A stretch of DNA of 64,000 nt, from positions 4,359,501-4,423,500 of the forward strand of contig JAWHQI010000148.1 of NCBI GenBank assembly GCA_033032865.1, written 5' to 3'. The number at the start of each line of letters is the position of its first letter. Position 1 is the first letter of the stretch. Origin of the DNA: Dactylorhiza incarnata. Taxonomy: Eukaryota > Streptophyta > Magnoliopsida > Asparagales > Orchidaceae. The translations under genes were made by a program, and so were the position numbers. The notes under the pieces were generated by a model. The model searched no databases and was not told the DNA's origin. It was given only the letters and a program-made list of their open reading frames with translations. This document shows positions 1 through 11,232 of this stretch, piece by piece.

Positions 1-2060
1 ATCGTGGTTCAGCGAGGTAGGCGGAATGGTGGTGTTGCGCTCGGGATAGACTCAAGATTCCAGATCAGGTCAATGCGCACGACCATTGTCCTCTTAGCGC
101 ACGACCAGTGAGCGTGCGCCAATGATCGTGCGTAACCCGCAAAGAATCGGAGTTCTGTCCCGGCTTATGCGCACGACCATTGTCCTCTTCGCGCACGACC
201 AGTGATCGTGCGCCAGCGATCGTGCGTTAATTCAGAAGAGAATCGAGTTTTGTCTCGGACAGTGCGCACGACCATTTCCCTCTTCGCGCACGACCAGTGA
301 TCGTGCGCCAGCGATCGTGCGCCCTGTTTATTCTGTTCCGCGATTTTGAGCGGAGAAGAAGATCGGACCGTCCAAATCTTTTGGGATTTGATCCAACGGC
401 TAGGTTTAGTTGCGGGAGACCTTTAGGGCTGATGAGAGGGGGTTAAACCTCATATTCTCTAAGTCATTCTCTCTCCAAACCCTAGAGAAAGAAGGAGGAG
501 CCAAGGAAGAAGAAGGGAGATTCCGCCATTGACGGAGCTCCGGAGCTCCGTTTCGCGAACCGTTTCCAGATCTGGAGAGTGCAGCCCGGTGCGGTCATTT
601 CCCTCCGTCTAGAATCTCGGATCCATGGCGAAAAAGAACGCTCCTAGGGTAACGATTTCTTCTCCCGTTGTTTGGACTTGTCTTTTGTCCTCTCCTTCGT
701 TTCTCTATGCTTGCATGAGGGATCCCTTTCACCAAATGGGTGAAGTGTAGGATTCCCTCAAGTTCTCCGGAACTCCGGGTCGATTGTGTCCGTCCCCGGC
801 ATATTGCATGTAGAAAATCCGGTAGTCGTGCGGATTTAGGCATTTTGTGTGAAGCTTATTCGTGGCCGTGAGCCCGAATCGGTGATGCTTGGATTGCGAC
901 GTTGCATTTAGGTTAAGCCTAGAATGCGTGCCGGAGAATGACTCCGTGAAATCATCTATAGTAGTGCGGGATTTAAGTGTAGGCGTCTTGTGAAGATCCT
1001 AACGAAAGCTCCATGCTTTGAGATTGGATGAAGGCAAACCTTCACCGCGAAATTGTTGCGGAGCGTTTTATACCTCCCCTTTTTGAGTATTTGTGAATCC
1101 TAGATCCTTGTGAAGGGATTAGGTGCGTAGCTTATCTTTGAGTAGCACTTGAAGGTGCTAAACCCTTACGGGCCGAGGAGAAGCCGTACCCGCGTCGTGC
1201 GACAGATCGCGACGATTAGAGTACGGGCAAAGCTAAACCGAACCCGTTTCCATGCAGATCGGTAAGAGGTCCCTACCTCATGTAGCCGTGTGATCATGGG
1301 AGAGGTCGTGGAAGGTGGTTTACCTAAACCGACCAAAAGCTCTTTTTCCCACATAAGGCGATGGCCCTTACGGTGGAGTGTTTGTGGAATTGATGTTGTT
1401 AGCCTCATGCGGTTGTTTAGGCGGTTGCGGGGAACCTTCGGGTGAACCCAACCAACATCATGTGCATACCTAGGTTCCCTCCTTTTTGATGCTCAACCTA
1501 GAAGATTGAATGTGCTTGAAACCTCACCTTGTGTAGTTGCACTTTCTTTATATTAGTACTTGTGCTAGTGTGGCTTGCTTGCAGGGTAGAATCTCCGCCA
1601 CCCCGGGAAAGGGGGGGGGGGGGTCGTTATAATTTGGTCAGCTGTGCTGACCGTTACCTTGTTTGCCACCGTTTGGTGGAATGTTCTTATGCAGGTGCAG
1701 GTGAGCCTAGCGGGAAATAGCGGGCGGTGGCCCCTTTTGCTGAGTTGGCCCTTGAAGGCCAGCCTCTTTTTTTAGCTTTCTCATGTATTGCCGGCCTGCG
1801 TGCCGATGTATGTTTTGGAGTTTTGGTACATTTGTTAAATGTAAGGCCTTAAGGCCATAACTCTCTTCTTGGTTTCATTCCTATAATAGTGGACAATTCT
1901 AATGGTAATGTTAAATCTTTATGCTTCCGCTAGTGTTTAGTATACTCTGTTGTAGTTTCTTTCTGTTTATCACCTTTTAACTCCTAGCTAGTGTGGTTAG
2001 TATGGCGTGGGGTCCCGGCCGGACCTACTGTTATATTATTCGTACTGGCAGGGTGTTACA
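1..2060 (+). repeat. Element 1 5' LTR (left end cut by window)
   Basis: Position 1 aligns with 7005 of the right LTR, so about 15 bp are missing. The LTR ends TGTTACA at 2060. Against the right copy it has a 9-bp duplication near 537-550, a longer poly-G run near 1611-1622 and scattered substitutions. Small reading frames inside it recur in the right LTR and are not genes. I see no convincing TATA box. Confidence 0.93.
73..325 (+). repeat. Tandem palindrome array in element 1 5' LTR
   Basis: Three tandem units of about 95 bp. Each contains an inverted repeat with arms GCGCACGA and TCGTGCGC around the 7-bp spacer CCAGTGA, at 97-119 (one arm mutated), 191-213 and 286-308, followed by a further half copy. 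The right LTR has the same array at about 7077-7328. The same arms occur in the LTRs of elements X and Y. Confidence 0.9.
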
Positions 2061-2063
2061 ATT

Positions 2064-2075
2064 TGGTATCGGACT
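2064..2075 (+). other. Element 1 primer binding site (tRNA-iMet-like)
   Basis: TGGTATCGGACT starts three bases after the LTR end. It matches the usual plant iMet site TGGTATCAGAGC at most positions; one change is a substitution within the ATCAG core. Confidence 0.75.
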
Positions 2076-2099
2076 TAAGGCGTCGATCCGTAGTTTAGC

Positions 2100-2134
2100 G
2101 AATTCGGGACGAATTCCTTTTAAGGGGTGGTGCG
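2100..2134 (+). other. Polypurine-tract-like copy in the element 1 leader
   Basis: About 35 bp after the PBS the leader reads through GGGACGAATTCC then TTTTAAGGGGTGG, closely matching the segment before the 3' LTR at about 6959-6988 (GGGACGAAATTC then TTTTAAGGGGAGTGG). This looks like a displaced copy of the 3' polypurine region next to the 5' LTR. Confidence 0.6.
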
Positions 2135-2286
2135 CACGGGTTGTGCATTCACCTAAAACGACAAAAACTAATAAGAATGTCCACTTAGGAATGAAAAGAA
2201 AACATACTTGTTTGCGGAACCTGAGCGTTCCATGATTGATGTTTGATATGTTTTGGGTCACTAAATTGTGCTTTGCATGATTATAG

Positions 2287-3459
2287 GTGACTAGAAGTGC
2301 TGCGGGGCAGTCTCGACCCCGTAACACCGCTGAAAGTAGTGGGTCGGCTGAAGTGCCAGCGACCACTCCTTCTGCTGAAATGATCAAATTAGTCGCAGAA
2401 GCGGTCTTCGCGATGATCAACGCTCAACCCCAAAGGCTGGTCCAGCCTGCTACTCCTACTCCAGATGTGGCCCCTGAGGCTGTTGCTGCAGTGGAACCTG
2501 CGGTAGCGCCGAGGGTGGAACCTCAAGTTGCGCAAGTAGTGGCGGGGCGAGCGCGTGACCAGCAATTAAAGCATTTCCTGAGCTTTAATCCTCCTACCTT
2601 CTCGGGATCTGAGTCCCCAACGGAGGCAGAAGACTGGTTGTCAAGAGTTAGAAGAACTCTGAGGGCGACAGCGACGGACGAAGCCATGATGGTCACCTTA
2701 GCCACCTTCCTTCTTGATGGAGAGGCTGTGCTGTGGTGGGAAGAGCAGGAGTTGCATAAGTTTTGCGGTAGAGATATTACTGAAATCACAATGGCTGAGT
2801 TTTCAAAGTCGTTCCTCCAAAGGTTTATCCCCTCTGCCCAGCGCATTGCGTTACAAAACCAGTTCTTGAGGTTGACACAAGGTGATCGCTCCGTTGACGA
2901 TTACTTGCATGAGTTTACCAGACTGAGTCGCTATGCGGGGTCCTTGGTGGAGGATGAGGAGACAAAGACAAATAAGTTCTATGAAGGGCTTCGGGACGAG
3001 TTGAGGCTGCTCCTTGCAGGCCCTATGACGTTCGGCTTCCAAGTGATGGTGCAAACTGCCAGATCTTTGGAGTTGGACATGAAGAGGGTACAAGCAAGGG
3101 GTGTTGTAAAGAAACCTGAGTTTCATGCGCCGGCCTCTCAGTCCAAGTCGGTTTTCAGAAGGAACAAAAGGAAGTTCAAACAGGCGGAACCAGCTCCTTC
3201 AAATGTTTCGGGAGCCACGACCGCGCGGACTCCTATTACGTGTTTCACCTGCGGGAAGGTGGGACACAAAGCTGCGGTGTGTCGAAGTGGTCCCCCGAAG
3301 ACTGGTAATCGGGCGGTGGATTATGCTCGAGCTGCGGAAAAGGGTAAAGCTGCGGAGTCTTCGGCTTCCCAGCACATTACTCCGACTCAGCCGAGAGTCT
3401 ACTCGCTTGGCCAGCAAGAAGCCATACGACAAACTGATGTCGTCACAGGTACGAATTAG
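2287..3459 (+). CDS. gag: Element 1 Gag polyprotein (unspliced form)
   Basis: Frame of 390 residues. It has a basic, Ala/Pro-rich N-terminus, a retrotransposon Gag (capsid) domain from about residue 96 to 220, and a CCHC zinc knuckle at residues 319-332 (CFTCGKVGHKAAVC, C-x2-C-x4-H-x4-C) for RNA binding. Gag forms the virus-like particle and packages element RNA. The upstream-most codon is GTG at 2287; the first in-frame ATG is at 2380, so the true start is uncertain and a lost ATG is likely. The stop at 3457-3459 lies just inside a predicted intron, so this stop is used only if the RNA is unspliced. Confidence 0.9.
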   Translation: MTRSAAGQSRPRNTAESSGSAEVPATTPSAEMIKLVAEAVFAMINAQPQRLVQPATPTPDVAPEAVAAVEPAVAPRVEPQVAQVVAGRARDQQLKHFLSFNPPTFSGSESPTEAEDWLSRVRRTLRATATDEAMMVTLATFLLDGEAVLWWEEQELHKFCGRDITEITMAEFSKSFLQRFIPSAQRIALQNQFLRLTQGDRSVDDYLHEFTRLSRYAGSLVEDEETKTNKFYEGLRDELRLLLAGPMTFGFQVMVQTARSLELDMKRVQARGVVKKPEFHAPASQSKSVFRRNKRKFKQAEPAPSNVSGATTARTPITCFTCGKVGHKAAVCRSGPPKTGNRAVDYARAAEKGKAAESSASQHITPTQPRVYSLGQQEAIRQTDVVTGTN

Positions 3460-3531
3460 AAGTTAGCTTTTACAGCTATATATATAATTCATACTGTGGT
3501 ACGACTATATGCTTTATTTGTGTGCAATTAG
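3449..3531 (+). other. Predicted 83-bp intron between gag and protease of element 1
   Basis: CACAG precedes GTACGA at the 5' side and CAATTAG precedes GTTTCG at the 3' side. The segment is AT-rich and 83 bp, a typical short plant intron. It is phase 1: after removal the gag frame runs directly into the protease frame, with a Gly at the junction and 11 residues before LFDTGAS. If retained, translation stops at TAG eight bases into the intron. Element 3 has an equivalent 81-bp intron at the same place. Confidence 0.75.
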
Positions 3532-6500
3532 GTTTCGTCCTAATTTTCAACTATCCGGCGAGAGCTCTATTTGATACGGGTGCATCACACTCTTTTCTGT
3601 CCGAGGACTTCGTTGTGCGAATCGGAGTGCCGTCTACCTTCGTAGAGGATAGATTGGAAGTAGTGCTACCCAATGGATCTCGAATGAGTGCGGATAGGAA
3701 GAGCCGTGTGAAGGTGCGGATCGGAAGTCAGGATTTCGACTTGGAAGCGTCGTTATTACCGTTAGCTGAATTTGATGTGATCTTCGGCATGGACTGGCTC
3801 TCGGAGTAGCGGGCATGCATAGATTGCAATACAAAGGAGATCACTTTGGGAAGGGACACCGAAGGAGAAACCATGTTCGCCGGTATGTGAGGAGCGAGCA
3901 AGACGCTGATGTCTGCTCTCCAAGTGGTTAAGGCGGTGAGAAAAGGCGCCGAGTTGTTCTTCACCTTGTTGGAGACTTCGGAGCCAAAGCCCAGGTTATG
4001 TGATGTCCCAGTAGTAGCGGAGTACGCCGACGTGTTTCCTAACGAACTCCCTGGGGCTCCGCCTCAGCGAGAGATCGATTTCTGTATCGAGTTGGTGCCA
4101 GGTGCCAAACCTGTGGCCCGCTCACCGTACCGGATAGCGCCAAAGGAATTGGTAGAGCTGAAGGTTCAATTGCAAGAGCTGCTAGAGCAAGGCTACGTAC
4201 GTCCAAGTTCTTCGCCTTGGAGTGCACCGGTCCTCTTTGTGAAAAATAAGGACGGGAGCTTGCGTCTATGTATCGATTATCGAGAGCTAAACAAGTTGAC
4301 CGAGAAGAACCGATATCCGATTCCAAGAATCGATGATCTCTTCGACCAGCTGGTTGGGTCGACGGTATACTCCAAACTGGACCTAAGGTCCGGCTATTAC
4401 CAACTGCGAATTAGGGAATGTGACATTCCAAAAACAGCGTTCAGTACCCGCTTTGGGCACTATGAGTTCACGGTGATGCCGTTCGGTCTGTCCAATGCAC
4501 CGTCGGTATTCATGGACTTAATGAACAGGACGTTCCGTGAGTATTTGGATCAATTTGTGATCGTCTTTATCGACGACATTTTGGTATACTCTCAATCAGA
4601 AGAGGAGCATGTAGGACATCTGCACGCAGTTCTGGGCACCTTGAGGAAGAGTCAGTTATATGCCAAGTTCTCCAAGTGCGAGTTTTGGCTACCGTCAGTA
4701 GCATTCCTTGGTCACGTCGTTAGTGGAGATGGAATTGCGGTAGATCCGTCGAAGATAGAAGCGATCCGAGCGTGGCCTTTGTTGAAAAACGTAGCGGAAG
4801 TCCGAAGTTTCTTAGGACTTGCCGGCTATTATAGGCGCTTTGTGGAAAACTTCTCGAGGATCGCACTTCCTCTCACAAAACTGACTAGGAAGGATCATAA
4901 GTTCGTTTGGTCGCCCGAGTGCGCACGAGCTTTTGAAGAACTGAAGAGCCGTCTGACCACGGCGCCCATTCTATGCTCGCCATGTGGTACGGAAGGCTAC
5001 GAAATCTATAGCGACGCCTCGGGGAGTGGTTTGGGTTGTGTCCTAGTGCAGTTCGGTAAGGTAATTGCCTACGGCTCCCGTCAGTTGAAAGTTCATGAGA
5101 GGAATTACCCGGTCCATGATTTGGAGCTAGCGGCCGTGGTATTTGCTCTTAAGCTTTGGAGGCATTATTTGTATGGCGTGAAGATCGACATCTTTACCGA
5201 CCACAAGAGCCTCAAGTACTTGCTAGATCAAAGGGAGTTGAATATGCGACAGAGGAGGTGGTTGGAGTTCCTTGGGGACTACACCTTCGACATCAAATAT
5301 ACTCCTGGAAAGGGAAATGTAGTTGCGGACGCGTTGAGTCGTCGGGCTCCCGCTCAAGCAAATTGGATTTTGATGCACGATGAGCGTCTGATCCGTGAGC
5401 TGGAAGAAATGGAGATCATTTGCGTTGATCGAAGAGCGTCTACTTCAGCATGCTTGAACTGGACGGAGGTTCAATACCACCTTGCCGACCGAGTTCGACA
5501 GGCATTGGAGCTGGATGAGAGCATGAAACGCTACAAAGCGGAAACCGTTGACGGGTTGAACGCTGATTTCTCTTTCGAAGATGGCCTTATGTGGAAGAAT
5601 GGCAGATTGTGCGTCCCAAATGTTGGTACTCTACGGGAGGAATTGATGTACGAGGCTCATCATACCAAGTACTCTATCCACCCGGGGAGCACGAAAATGT
5701 AAATGGACATGAAGAAACTTTTCTGGTGGCCGGGTATGAAGAAGGACATTGCCCTCTACGTGGCCAAGTGCAACACTTGCGCGTTGGTGAAGGTGGAATG
5801 TCAACGTCCCGGTGGATTTTTGAAGTCCTTGCCGATTCCGGAATGGAAGTTTGACGATATTTCGATGGATTTCGTGCACGGATTGCCGAGATCGCAGCAT
5901 GGAAACGACGCCATCTGGGTGATCGTGGACAGACTGACAAAAGTATCGCATTTTATTTCGAACCGGAAGGATGATTCTGTAGAAAAGCTAGCGAAGCTCT
6001 ATGTCGATAGTATTGTGCGGCTGCACGGTGTCCCTCGTAGCATCGTCAGCGATCGTGACGGGCGTTTCACATCGAAAGATTGGAGGCTTATCCATGAACT
6101 GTTGGGCACTAAATTGAAATTCAGCACGTCCTTCCACCCGCAAACGGACGGACAGACCGAGAGGACCAACAGGACTATGGAGGATATGCTCCGAATGTGC
6201 GCTCTAGATTTTGGAAAGAAGTGGGAAGATCATCTCTATATGATCGAATTCGCCTACAATAATAGCTACCAAGTCAGTATAAAGATGGCTCCTTTCGAGG
6301 CCCTCTATGGTAAGAAGTGTCGTACGCCGTTGTCTTGGGCAGAAACGGGCGATACTAAGCTATTAAAGCGAAAGGATGTTGAGGAAGCAACTTCGACGAT
6401 CCGAACTATTCGGGAAAGGCTATTGATTGCCCAGGACAGGCAAGCAAAGTATTACAACGCCAAGCATAGGAACCTAGAGTTCGCCGTCGGCGACCGGGTT

Positions 6501-6977
6501 TACTTGAAGATCAAACCGTTCAAAGGGGTATCGAGGATCCGACGCTTGAAAAAGCTCAGTCCAAGGTACTTAGGACCGTTTGAGATTGTGGAACGTGTTG
6601 GTGATGCGGCTTATCGGCTTGCACTATCTGCAGAGCTGAGCGGTCTGCACGACGTGTTTCACATTTCAGTTCTGAGAAAGGCAGTGCAAGAGCCTACTCA
6701 TATCGTTGCGGTCGGCAAAGTGTCGGTGGATAGTGGGTTGTCGACGAAAGTCAGACCCTTACGCATCGAGGATACCGAGGTAAAGCTGTTGCGGAACAAG
6801 TCCATTCGGATGGTAAAGGTCCGGTGGGATAATTGCGGCCGAGTGGAGCTAACTTGGGAGAGAGAGCAAGCGATGCTTGCGGAGTACCCCGAGCTATTTC
6901 CCTCAGGTAAATTTTCTTTAAAAACTGTAATTTCCTGCTATTACTGTTTTCGAGATTTCGGGACGAAATTCTTTTAA
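3532..6977 (+). pseudogene. pol: Element 1 Pol: protease, RT, RNase H, integrase, chromodomain (three stops)
   Basis: One reading frame throughout. Protease DTGAS at 3573-3587 and a flap-side GMDWL near 3788. Reverse transcriptase with the catalytic FIDD at about 4566-4577. RNase H of the Ty3 type (YSDAS, DLELAA, FTDHKS, VVADALS). Integrase with HHCC finger and D,D,E core (SMDF, VSDRDG, QTDGQTERT). The C-terminus has a chromodomain-like segment ending in WEREQAMLAEYPELF. In-frame stops lie at 3807-3809 (TAG), 3888-3890 (TGA) and 5700-5702 (TAA), so the copy cannot make full Pol. The last ~25 residues read into the polypurine region. Confidence 0.92.
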
Positions 6978-6989
6978 GGGGAGTGGAGT
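6971..6989 (+). other. Element 1 polypurine tract
   Basis: TTTTAAGGGGAGTGGAGT lies immediately before TGTAACACC, the start of the 3' LTR at 6990. Such tracts prime plus-strand DNA synthesis. Confidence 0.8.
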
Positions 6990-9053
6990 TGTAACACCCC
7001 AAAGATCGTGGTTCAGCGAGGTAGGCGGAATGGTGGTGTTGCGCTCGGGATAGGCTCAAGATTCCAGATCAGGTCAATGCGCACGACCATTGTCCTCTTA
7101 GCGCACGACCAGTGAGCGTGCGCCAATGATCGTGCGTAACCCGCAAAGAATCGGAGTTCTGTCCCGGCTTATGCGCACGACCATTGTCCTCTTCGCGCAC
7201 GACCAGTGATCGTGCGCCAGCGATCGTGCGTTAATTCAGAAGAGAATCGAGTTCTGTCTCGGACAGTGCGCACGACCATTTCCCTCTTCGCGCACGACCA
7301 GTGATCGTGCGCCAGCGATCGTGCGCCCTGTTTATTCTGTTCCGCGATTTTGAGCGGAGAAGAAGATCGGACCGTCCAAATCTTTTGGGATTTGATCCAA
7401 CGGCTAGGTTTAGTTGCGGGAGACCTTTAGGGCTGATGAGAGGGGGTTAAACCTCATATTCTCTAAGTCATTCTCTCTCCAAACCCTACAGAAAGAAGGA
7501 GGAGCCAAGGAAGAAGAAGGGAGATTCCGCCATTGACGGAGCTCCGTTTCGCGAACCGTTTCCAGATCTGGAGAGTGCAGCCCGGTGCGGTCATTTCCCT
7601 CCGTCTAGAATCTCGGATCCATGGCGAAAAAGAACGCTCCTAGGGTAACGATTTCTTCTCCCGTTGTTTGGACTTGTCTTTTGTCCTCTCCTTCGTTTCT
7701 CTATGCTTGCATGAGGAATCCCTTTCACCAAATGGGTGAAGTGTAGGATTCCCTCAAGTTCTCCGGAACTCCGGGTCGATTGTGTCCGTCCCCGGCATAT
7801 TGCATGTAGAAAATCCGGTAGTCGTGCGGATTTAGGCATTTTGTGTGAAGCCTATTCGTGGCCGTGAGCCCGAATCGGTGATGCTTGGATTGCGACGTTG
7901 CATTTAGGTTAAGCCTAGAATGCGTGCCGGAGAATGACTCCGTGAAATCATCTATAGTAGTGCGGGATTTAAGTGTAGGCGTCTTGTGAAGATCCTAACG
8001 AAAGCCCCATGCTTTGAGATTGGATGAAGGCAAACCTTCACCGCGAAATTGTTGCGGAGCGTTTTATACCTCCCCTTTTTGAGTATTTGTGAAGCCTAGA
8101 TCCTTGTGAAGGGATTAGGTGCGTAGCTTATCTTTGAGTAGCACTTGAAGGTGCTAAACCCTTACGGGCCGAGGCGAAGCCGTACCCGCGTCGTACGACA
8201 GATCGCGACGATTAGAGCACGGGCAAAGCTAAACCGAACCCGTTTCCATGCAGATCGGTAAGAGGTCCCTACCTCATGTAGCCGTGTGATCATGGGAGAG
8301 GTCGTGGAAGGTGGTTTACCTAGACCGACCAAAAGCTCTTTTTCCCACATAAGGCGATGGCCCTTACGGTGGAGTGTTTGTGGAATTGATGTTGTTAGCC
8401 TCATGCGGTTGTTTAGGCGGTTGCGGGGAACCTTCGGGTGAACCCAACCAACATCATGTGCATACCTAGGTTCCCTCCTTTTTGATGCTCAACCTAGAAG
8501 ATTGAATGTGCTTGAAACCTCACCTTGTGTAGTTGCACTTTCTTTATATTAGTACTTGTGCTAGTGTGGCTTGCTTGCAGGGTAGAATCTCCGCCACCCC
8601 GGGAAAGGGGTGGGGTCGTTATAATTTGGTCAGCTGTGCTGACCGTTACCTTGTTTGCCACCGTTTGGTGGAATGTTCTTATGCAGGTGCAGGTGAGCCT
8701 AGCGGGAAATAGCGGGCGGTGGCCCCTTTTGCTGAGTTGGCCCTTGAAGGCCAGCCTCTTTTTTTTAGCTTTCTCATGTATTGCCGGCCTGCGTGCCGAT
8801 GTATGTTTTGGAGTTTTGGTACATTTGTTAAATGTAAGGCCTTAAGGCCATAACTCTCTTCTTGGTTTCATTCCTATAATAGTGGACAATTCTAATGGTA
8901 ATGTTAAATCTTTATGCTTCCGCTAGTGTTTAGTATACTCTGTTGTAGTTTCTTTCTGTTTATCACCTTTTAACTCCTAGCTAGTGTGGTTAGTATGGCG
9001 TGGGGTCCCGGCCGGACCTACTGTTATATTATTCGTACTGGCAGGGTGTTACA
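6990..9053 (+). repeat. Element 1 3' LTR
   Basis: 2064 bp, TGTAACACC to TGTTACA, nearly identical to the left LTR and carrying the same palindrome array at about 7077-7328. Confidence 0.95.
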
Positions 9054-9588
9054 TAATCTACCTGTCAGCTTTTTCGATGTTACTTACTGGTTGTTTACAT
9101 ACTTGCTCTTTAGGAACATTTTATGTTAGGATGCATGTCATATATTTTAAATCTAAAAGTTGCATTCTAGCTTAGACTCATAGTATCTCTTCCAATTTAA
9201 TCTTACCCTACTTTAAGGATTATAAAACTCTTTTTTTTTACTTATAATTAATTTAGAAACTGGCACATCATTAGCATTTAGCATGTTTGTTGGGTCCTCA
9301 TGCTAACGTTGGATAAAATGAAGTAAACTATGTATTATCCTGTTGTGTATATATATTTTCTTACTTGTGGACTAGCTGATCCACTGAACTGAGGGACACG
9401 GTCTTTAAAACTTTAAATTTATATTATATTTTACCAAACATAAAATATGTCTATTATGAAAATAAACGAAAAGTCGGATTTTCCTGAGCGTCTGCAGTTG
9501 TCGCATGCACGACGTGACATCACGTAACATATTTTTTCTTACTCTGATAATATGCAAAAATATTGAGAAAATACGGGTAGTGACAGTG
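9054..9588 (+). repeat. Relic LTR end related to element 3 (opposite orientation)
   Basis: Segments at about 9366-9405 (GTGGACTAGCTGATCCACTG) and 9480-9588 match the reverse complement of the element 3 LTR around 23840-24045, including CTGCAGTTGTC and the terminal ATTGAGAAAATACGGG then GTAGTGACA. I infer that element 1 jumped into an older LTR of the element 3 family. No PBS follows, so this is a 3' LTR or solo LTR. The first ~300 bp are too diverged to align by eye. Confidence 0.6.
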
Positions 9589-9592
9589 GGTG

Positions 9593-10270
9593 TAAGGCCA
9601 CCAAAACTCTCAATATGTAGGAGAAGAGTGAAATATAGGGCCGGTAGTTTCTCCAGATGCAGTGAAGCCTCGCTCCTCTAGAAAATGACGATGAAGTTGT
9701 ATGAAGACGGCAGGGATGAAGGCAGTCTAGGAATCCATACGTCCAAGCAAAGATCTGTACTTGGATATTGAAGATGATTGGCGCCTTGTACTCGATCTGG
9801 GCTCTACCTCTTTCCGAGATCTGAATGTAGGTTTTCTACGGGAGCCGAATCGAAGAAGGCGAGGAGCGACAGTTTCGCAAACAAGAAAATTGAAGGAGGA
9901 AACTCACGATTCAACCCTAGTTCACCTTGTGTAAGGCATGAAGACATCTCTATCCTTTAATAGGAGAGTCCAAAGGAGTTACTTTACAATGGGATCAATT
10001 AATCCCATTAACGTCCAAAATAAAATTAATTAAATTGAATCCTATAAATTAATTAGAATCACAAAACCATGCCAATTTTAGTGTCTAGGGTGAGACCGAG
10101 TTCGCGACATGAAATTATGAGATGATCTTGCCCACCTATCACAGGCTTTGATCGTTCGCGCGACTGAATTAACGTGCGTTCGTAGGTGTCCGAATAGACT
10201 TCAAGTTTTGCGTACGATTCTATCATGACGTCTCGATGAATTGAGGCCACCTAACTAAAAATTTCTAACA
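9593..10270 (-). repeat. Possible solo copia-type LTR
   Basis: Read on the minus strand it begins TGTTAGAAATTTTTAG at 10270. It contains a segment like those seen in plant copia LTRs (a promoter-proximal CTCCTATTAAAGGATAG followed by a GC-richer leader) and may end CCTTACA at 9593. No coding sequence or convincing target duplication is visible, so the boundaries are tentative. Confidence 0.35.
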
Positions 10271-10545
10271 AATAGTGCTTATTCAAGACCTTGATTGATG
10301 CATGTAGAGGCTGGGATTTTCTTGTATCATTGTTTACTTAATATTTATGAACCATTTCGTAGATCGGCCAATTGATTTTAGATTAGATATTTTGACTCTA
10401 ATAGGCTGCTGTCGGAGCATGTTATGCTCAAACAGCACTCTTATGTCATCCAATAAGAGAAAAATCAATGCAATAAAGGAAATATCTTTAACTTCAAGTA
10501 ATACAAGTAGCCATGCAACCTTAATAAAGAGCACGAGCTCTTTTA
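10271..10545. other. Unassigned AT-rich DNA
   Basis: No gene, LTR or repeat is recognised. Its last eight bases, CTCTTTTA (10538-10545), are the left target duplication of the hAT-type element. Confidence 0.5.
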
Positions 10546-11224
10546 TAGGCCTGCAAGCGGTTCAGTTCGGTTTTATGTAAAACCGAAATCGAAGCGAATT
10601 GCCTCGGTTTTTACACACCCAAAATCGAAACCGAACTGAATCCAAACGGTTCGGTTTTTTACCAGTCGGTTCGGTTTTCTACAAGTGGATGATCAGATGT
10701 TCTTCCGCACCAAGAAATTTTATATAAAAAAATTTGTAAATATCGTCCAAAAAATTTTAACCATTCGATCCACCTCCTACAAATCCAGACGACCGATTGT
10801 AAAACTTTCACAAACCCTATTTTTAAACCTTTACTCCTCCCGTGCGGCTCATTCCATTCCCCCTCCTTCGACTTCGACGACGCATACCCCCACTATATCT
10901 CCCGATCTTCCCCTCGTTCCACGCAGAGAAACACATACTTGAAGGAGTTCTCCCTCATTTCCACCTCTGCAAAGAACCTGCGGCATGATGCCGGTGCGCC
11001 TCCTCCCTCACTCTGCAACCCCAAAATCTCTGGACAACCCCCAAGGTAATGCATCGGTTCGGTTCAAGCGGTTTTTCCATGGTGAAAATCGGACCGAACC
11101 GAATATGGGTCGGTTTTCAGCCACCACAAACCGAAACCGAACCGGTCGGTTCGGTTCAAAAGTCGGTTCGGCAGGCTCAGTTCGGCTCGGTTCGAGCGAT
11201 TTCAATTATTTACGCACATGCCTA
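10546..11224. mobile_element. Non-autonomous hAT-type DNA transposon, 679 bp
   Basis: Termini TAGGCCTG and CATGCCTA form a short imperfect inverted repeat (7 of 8), and the element is flanked by a perfect 8-bp direct repeat CTCTTTTA at 10538-10545 and 11225-11232, the hAT signature. Both ends are rich in CGGTTCGG/CCGAACCG motifs (10557-10680 and 11052-11190). No transposase is present. The centre (about 10780-11046) is GC-richer and unlike the ends, perhaps a captured gene fragment ending at a donor-like CCCAAG then GTAATG. The captured gene is not recognised. Confidence 0.85.
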
Positions 11225-11232
11225 CTCTTTTA

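Larger units (their letters stand above)
1..9053 (+). mobile_element. Element 1: Tekay-like Ty3/gypsy chromovirus LTR retrotransposon
   Basis: Two nearly identical ~2.06-kb LTRs (the left one lacks about 15 bp because the window begins inside it) flank PBS, gag, protease, RT, RNase H, integrase and a C-terminal chromodomain-like segment, then a polypurine tract. Order PR-RT-RH-IN makes it Ty3/gypsy; the tRNA-iMet-like PBS and the chromodomain suggest the Tekay (Del) clade. LTR ends are TGTAACACC and TGTTACA. The right flank begins TAATC; the left target duplication is outside the window. Few LTR differences indicate a fairly recent insertion, but pol has three in-frame stops. Confidence 0.93.

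Noticed and set aside
595..1408. Small frames in element 1 LTR that recur at 7591-8404
   Set aside because: Their recurrence follows from the LTR pair; no protein motif.
6907..6954. Second GT-AG pair near the end of element 1 Pol (GGTAAATTTT to TTTTCGAG)
   Set aside because: 48 bp is too short for a plant intron, and the reading frame already ends naturally in the polypurine region.
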